The translations under genes and the position numbers were made by a program. This document shows, in pieces, positions 37,479 through 45,729 of a DNA stretch of 50,670 nucleotides (position 1 is the first letter of the stretch; each line of letters starts with the position of its first letter). The stretch is from Cryomorphaceae bacterium (GTDB taxonomy: Bacteria > Bacteroidota > Bacteroidia > Flavobacteriales_D > Crocinitomicaceae), in NCBI GenBank assembly GCA_027490665.1, contig JAIXXP010000082.1, positions 1 through 50,670 on the forward strand, written 5' to 3'. The notes under the pieces are model-generated. The model saw only the letters and a program-made list of their open reading frames with translations. It searched no databases and was not told the DNA's origin.

Positions 37479-37552
37479 TGACCTCGTCAGGATTCAAACC
37501 TGAAACCTTCAGAGCCGTAATATGATGCTCTATTCAGTTGAGCTACGAGGCC
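37479..37552 (-). tRNA. tRNA-Arg (anticodon ACG)
   Basis: The 74-base gene folds as acceptor GGCCTCG/CGAGGTC, D arm GCTC/GAGC, loop T-T-A-C-G-G-C with anticodon ACG (A34 likely inosine), variable loop AGGTT and T arm TCAGG/CCTGA. The anticodon stem (TCATA/TCTGA) has one mismatch. CCA is not encoded. It reads CGN arginine codons. Confidence 0.9.
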
Positions 37553-37563
37553 GATTTCGAGTG

Positions 37564-37592
37564 CAAAGATAAGAACTTTTTTACAAATGCAA
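37564..37592 (-). promoter_or_regulatory. Promoter of tRNA-Arg
   Basis: On the minus strand TTG (37590-37592), an 18-base gap and TATCTTTG (37564-37571) match the Bacteroidota -33/-7 pattern with an exact -7 box. The predicted start is about five bases before the tRNA. Confidence 0.65.
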
Positions 37593-37614
37593 TGTTATTA
37601 AAGAAAAAAAGCGC

Positions 37615-38208
37615 TTGAAAAAACTACTTGTTGTCCTTTCTGTCATTGGACTTTTATTCATTTTACTGCTCTCCATTATGCGTTCATCAATAGAAACTCC
37701 TGAATATGAAGTGCTTCGTGTGCTCACCAAAAAGGCAGAGATCAGGCGCTACCCTAGTTTGGTTTTAGCACAAACCGATTTGGATTCGAGTACCTACAGC
37801 GAAAACAGCAGTTTGGGCTTCAGACGGGTGGCTGGATATATCTTTGGCGGGAATGAGAAGGGGGAGAAAATTGCCATGACTTCTCCTGTTGTGATGGAGA
37901 TGGGTGCCAAGACCCAAGTGGCTTTTGTGATGCCCAAGCAATACAGTATGGATGCGTTGCCGAACCCGAACAGCCAAAATGTGAAGATTGCCAAACAAGC
38001 GGAGCGAACGCTCGCCGTGCTGCGTTTTGGTGGGTATACCAATGATGTCAAAATTGCCGAGAAGGCGGAAGAGTTGCGCGATCTTCTCAAGAAAGAGGGT
38101 ATTGCTTTTCATGATAAATTGATTTACATGGGTTATAATGCACCATGGGATTTTATTGGCCGCAGAAATGAAGTGGCTTTTGAAGTTGTCAATTCCTTGA
38201 CCAATTAA
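37615..38208 (+). CDS. SOUL family heme-binding-like protein
   Basis: The start is a TTG at 37615, because no in-frame ATG precedes the N-terminal hydrophobic anchor (K-K-L-L-V-V-L-S-V-I-G-L-L-F-I-L-L). The SOUL domain follows: Y-E-V-L-R, E-I-R-R-Y, F-R-R-V-A-G-Y-I-F-G-G-N, I-A-M-T-S-P-V and A-V-L-R-F-G-G-Y. SOUL proteins bind heme or tetrapyrroles in some cases, though here no heme ligand is evident. It is probably membrane-anchored. Confidence 0.85.
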   Translation: MKKLLVVLSVIGLLFILLLSIMRSSIETPEYEVLRVLTKKAEIRRYPSLVLAQTDLDSSTYSENSSLGFRRVAGYIFGGNEKGEKIAMTSPVVMEMGAKTQVAFVMPKQYSMDALPNPNSQNVKIAKQAERTLAVLRFGGYTNDVKIAEKAEELRDLLKKEGIAFHDKLIYMGYNAPWDFIGRRNEVAFEVVNSLTN

Positions 38209-38246
38209 TGCGGATTTCTGAGTAGGGTTTGATTGATAAATCCTAA

Positions 38247-38274
38247 TTGCGGCATTGCTTTTTGACTAATTTTA
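38247..38274 (+). promoter_or_regulatory. Candidate promoter of acs
   Basis: TTG at 38247-38249, a 17-base gap and TAATTTTA at 38267-38274, one base from the -7 consensus. The predicted start is about ten bases before the acs ATG. Confidence 0.35.
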
Positions 38275-38290
38275 GCACAAACTTGCTAAG

Positions 38291-40207
38291 ATGAATTTCC
38301 CTTATCAGCTCCAAACCATGGAGCAATATCAAAAAGCCTACGCACAAAGCGTGCAAGACCCTGAAGCTTTCTGGGCAGAAATTGCCGATAATTTTACCTG
38401 GCAAAAAAGATGGGATAAAGTCCTGGACTGGAATTTCAAGGAACCACGCGTAGAATGGTTCAAAGGGGCGCAACTCAATATCACAGAAAATTGCCTAGAC
38501 CGCCACTTGGCAACACGCGGCAACGAACCCGCTATTATTTGGGAGTCCAATGATCCGGAAGAGCATCATCGGGTACTGACCTACAACGAATTGCATTTTA
38601 AAGTGCAGCAATTTGCCAATGTGCTCCTGAACAATGGTGTTCAAAAAGGCGACCGCGTGTGTATTTACATGGGCATGGTTCCGGAACTCGCTATTGCAAC
38701 ACTCGCATGTGCACGCATTGGCGCCATACACTCCGTTATCTTTGGCGGCTTTTCAGCCCAAGCAATTGCAGATCGCTTAGACGACGCAGGTGCCGAATTT
38801 ATCATAACCTGCGACGGCGCATATCGCGGCGCCAAAGACATTCCGCTTAAAAGTGTCATTGACGACGCGTTGGTCGGTAACAAAACGATTCAAAAGGTCA
38901 TTGTGTGTACACGCTCGCGAACCCCTGTATCCATGCTCAATGGACGCGATGTCTGGTGGGAAGACGAAATCAAGAAGGTAGAAACCATGGGCAATCCCGA
39001 GGTGGCGCCGTTGCCGATGGATGCCGAGGACATCTTATTTATTCTTTACACATCTGGCTCCACAGGCAAACCAAAAGGCGTGGTGCACACCACTGCTGGG
39101 TACATGGTCTGGACCAACTACACCTTTATCAATGTGTTTCAATACCAACCCGGCCAAGTGCATTTTTGCACGGCAGACATCGGCTGGATCACCGGCCACA
39201 GCTATGTTATTTATGGGCCGCTCAGTGCTGGCGCCACCTCACTGATGTTTGAAGGCGTACCCACATGGCCAGATGCAGGTAGGTTCTGGGAAATCATCGA
39301 AAAATATCGAGTAGACATCTTTTATACCGCACCAACTGCCATACGCAGCCTCATGAGCTTTGGGCTCGATCCAATCCAAGGAAAGGACCTGAGTTCTTTA
39401 AAAGTATTGGGGTCAGTAGGTGAGCCAATCAATGAAGAAGCCTGGCATTGGTATAACGAACAGGTTGGTCAAAAACGCTGCCCAATTGTCGATACCTGGT
39501 GGCAAACCGAAACGGGTGGGGTTATGATATCGAATTTGGCAGGTGTAACGCCTTCAAAGCCTTCATATGCCACGCTGCCGCTTCCGGGAATTCAACCTTG
39601 TTTGGTCGATGAAAATGGCGTAGAAATACAAGGCAATGGCGTCAATGGCAATTTGTGCATCAAGTTTCCGTGGCCAGGCATCATCAGAAGCACCTACAAC
39701 GACCACGAACGCTGCCGGCAAACGTACTTTTCCACCTATGAAAACCTCTATTTTACCGGCGACGGCTGCCTCCGAGACGAAGACGGCATGTATCGGATTA
39801 CGGGTAGGGTAGACGACGTGCTCAACGTAAGCGGACACCGCATCGGAACTGCTGAAGTAGAAAATGCGATCAATATGCATGCAGGTGTTATTGAAAGCGC
39901 GGTGGTGGGTTATCCGCATGATATCAAAGGGCAGGGTATTTTTGCGTATGTCATTATGGAAGATACCCACGGCGACGACAAACTCACCAAGCAGGATATC
40001 CTGCAAACGGTTTCACGCATTATTGGCCCAATTGCCAAACCCGATCAAATCTTATTTGTGCCAGGCCTGCCTAAAACGCGCAGTGGCAAAATCATGCGCC
40101 GCATCTTGCGCAAAATTGCAGAAGGAGATACCTCAAATTTAGGCGACACTAGTACGCTTTTAGATCCGAGTTTGGTGGATGTTATTGTAACACTAAAGAG
40201 CGAATAA
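38291..40207 (+). CDS. acs: Acetyl-CoA synthetase
   Basis: The 638-residue AMP-forming ligase has P-loop-like Y-T-S-G-S-T-G-K-P-K-G, W-W-Q-T-E-T-G-G, hinge D-D-V-L-N-V-S-G-H-R-I-G and the acetylatable lysine motif T-R-S-G-K-I-M-R-R. It converts acetate, ATP and CoA to acetyl-CoA. It is monocistronic, with a terminator after it. Confidence 0.96.
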   Translation: MNFPYQLQTMEQYQKAYAQSVQDPEAFWAEIADNFTWQKRWDKVLDWNFKEPRVEWFKGAQLNITENCLDRHLATRGNEPAIIWESNDPEEHHRVLTYNELHFKVQQFANVLLNNGVQKGDRVCIYMGMVPELAIATLACARIGAIHSVIFGGFSAQAIADRLDDAGAEFIITCDGAYRGAKDIPLKSVIDDALVGNKTIQKVIVCTRSRTPVSMLNGRDVWWEDEIKKVETMGNPEVAPLPMDAEDILFILYTSGSTGKPKGVVHTTAGYMVWTNYTFINVFQYQPGQVHFCTADIGWITGHSYVIYGPLSAGATSLMFEGVPTWPDAGRFWEIIEKYRVDIFYTAPTAIRSLMSFGLDPIQGKDLSSLKVLGSVGEPINEEAWHWYNEQVGQKRCPIVDTWWQTETGGVMISNLAGVTPSKPSYATLPLPGIQPCLVDENGVEIQGNGVNGNLCIKFPWPGIIRSTYNDHERCRQTYFSTYENLYFTGDGCLRDEDGMYRITGRVDDVLNVSGHRIGTAEVENAINMHAGVIESAVVGYPHDIKGQGIFAYVIMEDTHGDDKLTKQDILQTVSRIIGPIAKPDQILFVPGLPKTRSGKIMRRILRKIAEGDTSNLGDTSTLLDPSLVDVIVTLKSE

Positions 40208-40229
40208 ACGCAACCCACAATAATTTGAT

Positions 40230-40256
40230 AAAGGAGCGCATTAGTGCTCCTTTTTT
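40230..40256 (+). terminator. Terminator of acs
   Basis: AAAGGAGC (40230-40237), an eight-base loop, GCTCCTTT (40246-40253) and a T-run to 40256 form a canonical intrinsic terminator 22 bases after the acs stop. Confidence 0.85.
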
Positions 40257-40351
40257 CGTTATCAACAATTTGACTTTGAAAGAACTAAAGAATGTTAATC
40301 TAGGCTTAAAATCATGGTTACAAAGCGCAGCGAACTTTACCAAAAAAAACC

Positions 40352-41191
40352 ATGAAGCGCAAAGTTGACTTAGTAGTTATTTCGGATGTGCACCTCGGGA
40401 CCTATGGGTCAAGAGCTGCAGAGTTGGTTTCATATTTGAAAAGTATAGAGCCTGAAACATTGATACTGAATGGAGATATCATTGATATTTGGCAGTTCAG
40501 CAAGCGCTATTTTCCGGCTGCGCACATGGAAGTACTCAAAACCATTGCCTCTATGCTGACACATGGTACAAAGGTCTTTTATATTACAGGAAATCATGAC
40601 GAAACATTGCGCAAATTCAAAGGTTTCAAGATGGGGGATTTTGAAATTCAGAATAAACTGATTTTGGATCTCCCTACTGGAAAGGCTTGGATATTCCATG
40701 GCGATGTTTTTGATACCACCATGAAACATTCCAAATGGGTAGCTAAATTAGGCGGAAAGGGTTATGATTTACTGATCATGCTCAATACCTGCATGAATTG
40801 GATTTCTGAGCGTTTGGGAAGAGGTCGTATTTCCTTGTCTCAAAAGGTGAAAGATAGTGTCAAAGGCGTGGTAAAGTATGTCAATAATTTTGAAGAAACT
40901 GCAGCGGAAATCGCTTGTTTTTCTAATTACCAATATGTTGTTTGTGGCCATATTCATCAACCGCAAATTCGAAAAATGAAGAGCAAAGATGGGGCAGAAG
41001 TGCTTTATCTGAATTCTGGTGATTGGGTAGAGAATTCAACTGCGCTAGAATACCATCAAAATGAATGGACACTTTACAGGCATGACCAAAGCGTCAAAGA
41101 AGATGTCTTGCAATTAAAAGAAGAACACCGCGATGCCCTCAATTATGAGTCGCTATTAAGGGAAGTTGTATCCGAAATACATACGAACTGA
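40352..41191 (+). CDS. LpxH-like UDP-2,3-diacylglucosamine diphosphatase family metallophosphoesterase
   Basis: A 279-residue calcineurin-like enzyme with all metal motifs: S-D-V-H-L-G, N-G-D-I-I-D, G-N-H-D-E, H-G-D-V-F-D and C-G-H-I-H-Q-P. The closest type is the LpxH-like branch of Bacteroidota, which cleaves UDP-2,3-diacylglucosamine in lipid A synthesis; direct proof is lacking. It lies one base ahead of the glycosyltransferase start. Confidence 0.8.
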   Translation: MKRKVDLVVISDVHLGTYGSRAAELVSYLKSIEPETLILNGDIIDIWQFSKRYFPAAHMEVLKTIASMLTHGTKVFYITGNHDETLRKFKGFKMGDFEIQNKLILDLPTGKAWIFHGDVFDTTMKHSKWVAKLGGKGYDLLIMLNTCMNWISERLGRGRISLSQKVKDSVKGVVKYVNNFEETAAEIACFSNYQYVVCGHIHQPQIRKMKSKDGAEVLYLNSGDWVENSTALEYHQNEWTLYRHDQSVKEDVLQLKEEHRDALNYESLLREVVSEIHTN

Positions 41192-41192
41192 A

Positions 41193-42257
41193 ATGCGCGT
41201 ATTGTATGCCATTCAGGGGACTGGGAATGGGCACTTGAGTAGGGCTCATGAAATAGTACCGCTTTTAAAAAAGTATGTTGATGTCGATACCCTTATTAGT
41301 GGCAACCAAGCGCAGATTCAGGCCGATTTCAATATGAATTACCAACGTACCGGTCTTACTTTTTTAAGCGGTAAAAATGGAGACATCAGTATATTGAAAT
41401 CTCTTAAAAACACCCACCCAATAGATCTTATTGCAGAAATCAGGTCTTTTCCAATCAAAAAATACGACCTCGTTCTGAGTGATTTTGAACCTGTTTCGGC
41501 TTGGTCTTCACTACTCAATAGGGTGCCTTGTATAGAGTTGAGTCATCAAGCCGCTGTTATACATCCTTTAGCACCAAAACCAACGGAGCGCGGCGCTTTC
41601 GGATCTTATGTCTTGAAACATTATACCCCAGCTCGTCAGAAATATGGTTTTCATTTCAAGTCCTACGATGAACGTGTGTTTACACCTGTTATTCGCAAGG
41701 AAATTAGGCAGGCCCAAGCTACCGATTTGGGTCATTACACTGTGTATCTTCCAGGATATCATGATGATGTTTTGATGCATTTCTTGCGCCAATTTGAGGT
41801 CAAATGGGAAGTGTTTTCCAAACATGCGAAATATGCCTACCGAGTAGACAACGTCTTTATTGAACCTATCAGCCAGTCGCGCTTCCAAGAAAGTTTGATC
41901 AGTGCAAGTGGTGTGCTTTGCGGTGCAGGTTTTGAATTGCCATCTGAGGCCTTGTTTTTGGGTAAAAAAACGATGGTTATTCCGATGAAAGGTCATTACG
42001 AACAAACGTGCAATGCACTTGGTGCAGCTGAAGTTGGAGCAAGTACTATTGCGGAACTCGATCTCATTTACCACCGCCAAATCAACTATTGGTTAGGACA
42101 GGATAAACAAGCGCCGCTTTTATACGAGGATCAAACCGAGCAAATATTGCTTGATCTGCTAACACAATTCGAAAAGCAAGGAAAAGCAGCGTATCAGCCC
42201 ATAGAAGAATTCGAAACATTCAAGCAAAAACTAGCCTTACTGCGCTATTTCTTCTGA
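41193..42257 (+). CDS. MurG-like glycosyltransferase
   Basis: ATG at 41193 is chosen because an upstream TTG lies inside the previous gene. The GT-B enzyme of 354 residues has G-T-G-N-G-H-L-S-R-A at the N-terminus and C-G-A-G-F-E-L-P-S-E-A-L-F-L-G-K in the nucleotide-sugar half. It is a typical partner of the LpxH-like gene in Bacteroidota; acceptor unknown. Its last 21 bases overlap the end of convergent ppk1. Confidence 0.8.
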   Translation: MRVLYAIQGTGNGHLSRAHEIVPLLKKYVDVDTLISGNQAQIQADFNMNYQRTGLTFLSGKNGDISILKSLKNTHPIDLIAEIRSFPIKKYDLVLSDFEPVSAWSSLLNRVPCIELSHQAAVIHPLAPKPTERGAFGSYVLKHYTPARQKYGFHFKSYDERVFTPVIRKEIRQAQATDLGHYTVYLPGYHDDVLMHFLRQFEVKWEVFSKHAKYAYRVDNVFIEPISQSRFQESLISASGVLCGAGFELPSEALFLGKKTMVIPMKGHYEQTCNALGAAEVGASTIAELDLIYHRQINYWLGQDKQAPLLYEDQTEQILLDLLTQFEKQGKAAYQPIEEFETFKQKLALLRYFF

Positions 42258-44276
42258 AAGTCTTTTGTAATGTTCATACAACTCACGCTGCGCATGGAAA
42301 GGCGGCAGGTTGCGCTTGGAGTATGCGTTTTTGTAGTCAGCTGAGATACTTCTCGCCTTTACGCTTCCTTTTAATTGGTATTCAAAAATGAGGTCAATTT
42401 GTTGCTGAATAGCGGGATCTTTGAGAATGGTACCTACTTCTACGCGCTGATCCAAGTTGCGTTCCATCCAGTCTGCACTCGAAATAAAGTACTCTGGATT
42501 GCCGTTGTTTCCAAAAATAAAGAAGCGCGCGTGTTCTAAATAGCGGTCCACGATGCTAATCGCAGTAATGTTGTCGCTTAGGCCTTTTACACCTGGTTTG
42601 AGGCAGCAAATGCCGCGAATGATCAGCTCTATCTTCACGCCAGCTTTGCTTGCAGCGTAAAGTTTGTCTATCATTTTGATATCCGTGAGGTTATTGAACT
42701 TCAGGCGAATAAGCGCTGGTTTTTTGGCCTTTGCAAACTTGATTTCTCTTTCAATTAAGGCCATTAATTTGCGGCGCGTATTGAAAGGCGAGACCAACAA
42801 ATGCCTGAAGGCGTGGCGTTCTAAGTTGTTTTCGAGCATGCCAAACACACGGCTCACCTCCAATGAGATTTCTTTATTTGAGGTGAGTAAACCGAGGTCG
42901 GTGTAAATACCTGCAGTAGCTTCATTGAAATTACCTGTTCCGATGTAAGTGATGTAATTGATTTTCCCTTCCGAGCTGCGTTTGATTTGCAAGAGCTTGG
43001 AGTGTACCTTAAGGTTTTGAAGGCCATAAATGACGTTTGCTCCATATTCTTTGAGGCGGTTGCTCCACCATAGGTTGTTTTCTTCGTCAAAACGCGCTTG
43101 TAGTTCAAAAATAACGGTTACGTGTTTGCCATTGAAAATACAAGCGAGTAGAGCGTTCATGACCTCAGAATTTTTGGCCACACGATAAATATTGATCTTG
43201 ATTTCCTTCACTTTGGCATCGAGGCTTGCTTCGCGCAGTAAATCAACTACGTGGTCAAATTGCTGATAAGGGAAATGCAGCAATACATCTTTGGAATTGA
43301 TTTTAGAAATCAGGCTTTTGCAATTGATGAAGTCCGGGTGCGGCGACGGTATTTGCGGCTGGAAACGGTAGCTATGATTGCCGAAATCCGGGAAGCGAAT
43401 GAAGTCTTTGAAGTTGTGGTAGCGTCCACCGGGTATGGTATTGACGCCTTTTTTGAGGTTGAGTTGCTGCAACAAGAACAACAAAAGGTCATTAGGCATT
43501 TGGGCATCGTAAACAAAGCGCACAGGTTGGCCTTTTTTGCGTTGCTTTAAGCTTTTTTCAATCTTTTCGAAGAAAGACAGCGAGAGGTCGTCATCGAGGT
43601 CGAGTTCAGCATCGCGCGTAAATTTGAAAGTATACGCTTCAATTTGCTCGGCTTGGTACACTGCAAAAATTTCGTTCAAATATAGCCTTATGATGTCGTC
43701 AAGGAGAATAACATTGGTTTGCTCGCCTTTACGCAAGATAAAAAAGCGACTGTATTCGGTCGGAATCTGTATGAGTGCATAGCGCACTTTGGTTTTGCTG
43801 ACAATTTTGACGCCGAGGTAAATGGAATAGTCACGGAGTTTCGGAAGTGGTCTTTTTTTGTCGAGCAATATCGGGAAAATTCCATGCTTGAGCTGCTCGT
43901 GAAAAAAGTCGTCGAGTTCTTTTAATTCTAGCGTTGAACAAGCACTTTCGTCGATGAAATGAATGTTATTTTTCTGAAATTCAGACTTGATTTGTTCATA
44001 AGCGTTTTCAAAGAGTTGTTGTTGCTTGAGCACCACCTTTCTGATTTCAATATAGAGGTCTTCTGCCGTGCCTTTGAAACCTTGTACTTTCTCGTTTTTG
44101 ACTTCGATGATGCGTTTGAGGTTGGCCACTCGAACCCTAAAGAATTCGTCGAGGTTATTGGAGTAAATGCCTAAAAAGCGCATGCGTTCGGTAAGTGGAA
44201 CTGTAGGGTCCATTGCTTCTTGCAGGACGCGTTCATTAAAAGATAGCCAGCTGAGTTCTCTATTGATCAAATTCAT
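42237..44276 (-). CDS. ppk1: Polyphosphate kinase 1
   Basis: Full-length at 679 residues. It begins N-R-E-L-S-W-L-S-F-N-E-R-V-L-Q-E-A, has N-L-D-E-F-F-R-V-R in the N domain, the active-site histidine motif K-V-H-S-K-L and D-W-M-E-R-N-L-D-Q-R-V-E-V near the end. It polymerises ATP gamma-phosphate into polyphosphate at the membrane. A strong hairpin lies in its leader. Confidence 0.96.
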   Translation of the reverse strand: MNLINRELSWLSFNERVLQEAMDPTVPLTERMRFLGIYSNNLDEFFRVRVANLKRIIEVKNEKVQGFKGTAEDLYIEIRKVVLKQQQLFENAYEQIKSEFQKNNIHFIDESACSTLELKELDDFFHEQLKHGIFPILLDKKRPLPKLRDYSIYLGVKIVSKTKVRYALIQIPTEYSRFFILRKGEQTNVILLDDIIRLYLNEIFAVYQAEQIEAYTFKFTRDAELDLDDDLSLSFFEKIEKSLKQRKKGQPVRFVYDAQMPNDLLLFLLQQLNLKKGVNTIPGGRYHNFKDFIRFPDFGNHSYRFQPQIPSPHPDFINCKSLISKINSKDVLLHFPYQQFDHVVDLLREASLDAKVKEIKINIYRVAKNSEVMNALLACIFNGKHVTVIFELQARFDEENNLWWSNRLKEYGANVIYGLQNLKVHSKLLQIKRSSEGKINYITYIGTGNFNEATAGIYTDLGLLTSNKEISLEVSRVFGMLENNLERHAFRHLLVSPFNTRRKLMALIEREIKFAKAKKPALIRLKFNNLTDIKMIDKLYAASKAGVKIELIIRGICCLKPGVKGLSDNITAISIVDRYLEHARFFIFGNNGNPEYFISSADWMERNLDQRVEVGTILKDPAIQQQIDLIFEYQLKGSVKARSISADYKNAYSKRNLPPFHAQRELYEHYKRLSEEIAQ

Positions 44277-44285
44277 ATTACAAAG

Positions 44286-44316
44286 AAAGCCTTGCTGAGA
44301 GAATCAGCAAGGCTTT
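44286..44316 (-). promoter_or_regulatory. Long hairpin in the ppk1 leader
   Basis: Arms AAAGCCTTGCTGA and TCAGCAAGGCTTT (13 perfect pairs) surround a five-base loop. The stem ends nine bases before the ppk1 ATG on the minus strand. Read on plus it also ends in TTTTT, so it may terminate plus-strand transcripts. Confidence 0.6.
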
Positions 44317-44447
44317 TTGTATTAATTAATAGTTAAACTTCTTTATAATCTTTACATAAGTATTTAACTTGCGTTTTTCGCAACAACTAGAGTTTTTACT
44401 GCAAACATCAATTTGTTGCATTTTATAGAAATGCGCATTTTTAACAA
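44317..44447. other. Divergent intergenic stretch with short inverted repeats
   Basis: The gap between ppk1 and the UbiA-like gene has no ORF. It contains TTGCG/CGCAA with a T-rich loop, GCAACAA/TTGTTGC arms, and the 12-base palindrome AAATGCGCATTT (44429-44440) just before the ATG at 44448. Confidence 0.5.
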
Positions 44448-45239
44448 ATGAAATGGACCATTCATAGTTCCGTGCTGATCAAGTTTTTATTTATTCTTGC
44501 GACCATTTCTTTGGTAGGCGTGGGGCAATTCTTGGTGCAACAAACAACCTTGACGCATGCACTCGCTACTCAATACATTGCCTTCTTGGGTACTTGGATT
44601 CTTTATGTTTTTGATTGGCGCGCGCCGTTTAAAAAAGGTGGGCAGCGCGTTTTTATTCTTCAAGCCCTCATTTTAGGGTTGCTTGCTCTTCCTTTTATCA
44701 CTTTTTTTCAGTGGTATGTTATCGGGTTTATCGCTTTTTTAAGCATCATTTACCAAGTGAAAATTCCTTATGTGAAGGTTCAGTTTCAGTTCAAGAAACG
44801 CTTACTGGTCAAGAATATCCTCATTGGCCTTTCTTGGGCTGCGCTCATACCACTGGGCGCTGGCCATCTTTCGACCACCGCAATTCAGTTTCTATTTTGG
44901 TTTATGGCCGTACAGGTGAGCTATGGGAGTGTCATCCGCGACATCACTGATATCGCCCACGACCAAAAGCACCAGTTTCAAACCTTGCCTATTATTTTTG
45001 GTGTATCCAAAACCATTCGGATACTGCAACTCGTCAATTGGAGTTCTTTTTTACTCGCTTGTTATTTTGCGAATGAGAGCAGTCTTCAATGGATATATGT
45101 AGTCGCTTTCCTTGTGATTTGTTATAAATCACTCCTGCTTTATAAAGTCAAACAAAATCAAAGTGCGAAACTCTGGACACAATACCTCAATATTTCCACT
45201 TGTATGTTGATATTTGTTCTGACGTACCTTTTGTCTTAA
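44448..45239 (+). CDS. UbiA-like prenyltransferase family protein, degenerate first motif
   Basis: A 263-residue protein with about eight membrane helices. The second Asp motif is clear: R-D-I-T-D-I-A-H-D-Q-K-H and T-L-P-I-I-F-G-V. The first N-x-x-x-D-x-x-x-D motif is not seen; W-I-L-Y-V-F-D-W-R-A stands in its place. Catalysis by the usual mechanism is therefore uncertain. It lies four bases before a small membrane protein gene, as one operon. Confidence 0.65.
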   Translation: MKWTIHSSVLIKFLFILATISLVGVGQFLVQQTTLTHALATQYIAFLGTWILYVFDWRAPFKKGGQRVFILQALILGLLALPFITFFQWYVIGFIAFLSIIYQVKIPYVKVQFQFKKRLLVKNILIGLSWAALIPLGAGHLSTTAIQFLFWFMAVQVSYGSVIRDITDIAHDQKHQFQTLPIIFGVSKTIRILQLVNWSSFLLACYFANESSLQWIYVVAFLVICYKSLLLYKVKQNQSAKLWTQYLNISTCMLIFVLTYLLS

Positions 45240-45243
45240 CATC

Positions 45244-45729
45244 ATGAAAATAGAACCGAGTGTATTGAGCTTGTTGATACTAGCTTGCACCACCATATTT
45301 GTAATCGCTTGGTCTTTGGATGCCTTGACGCATGCCAAAATTGCCAAACACGATATTCTTGACGCAGAGTTGTATACCCACCGCATTCTCATTCTTAGCT
45401 CTGGCTTGCTTCAATATTGCCTGCTGCTTTTTTATTGGTTTGACTTTGAAGTACTGCCCTTTTTTGTAGCTATTTTTCTCACGCGTACCGTTCATGAAAT
45501 CATCGACGAAGTTAAATACCACCAAGCCCGCTGCACTTTCAGAGAAACGCTACTTCATTTTGTGATGTGGCTGAGTATCCTTTCGCAAATTGGCTTTTTG
45601 TTTTACTGGGGTTTTTTCTATCACTATGAAGGCCTGGGCGAGCTTCCTGTTGCGCATTTCGCATGGGGAATTGTCCTTGTAGGGCTGATGGCCTGGATCA
45701 GTTGGAAGGAATGGTTTTTGGCGCTTTGA
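45244..45729 (+). CDS. Multi-pass membrane protein of unknown family
   Basis: The 161-residue protein has four to five helices (at about residues 8-25, 45-68, 70-85, 103-122 and 135-157). Polar residues within helices include T-R-T-V-H-E-I-I-D-E-V and H-I/H-R near the second helix, possibly a binding site. No family recognised. Its 3-prime end overlaps convergent RND/MMPL transporter gene by 32 bases. Confidence 0.6.
   Translation: MKIEPSVLSLLILACTTIFVIAWSLDALTHAKIAKHDILDAELYTHRILILSSGLLQYCLLLFYWFDFEVLPFFVAIFLTRTVHEIIDEVKYHQARCTFRETLLHFVMWLSILSQIGFLFYWGFFYHYEGLGELPVAHFAWGIVLVGLMAWISWKEWFLAL

Noticed and set aside
37271-37525. 84-residue plus-strand frame across the tRNA
   Set aside because: Its C-terminal S-G-F-K-P-E-T-F-R-A-V-I is the classical translation of tRNA antisense; not a gene.
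39563-40006. 147-residue minus-strand frame inside acs
   Set aside because: Antisense of highly conserved catalytic motifs; no signature.
41568-42080. 170-residue minus-strand frame opposite the MurG-like gene
   Set aside because: Antisense shadow; the plus-strand frame carries the clear GT-B motifs.
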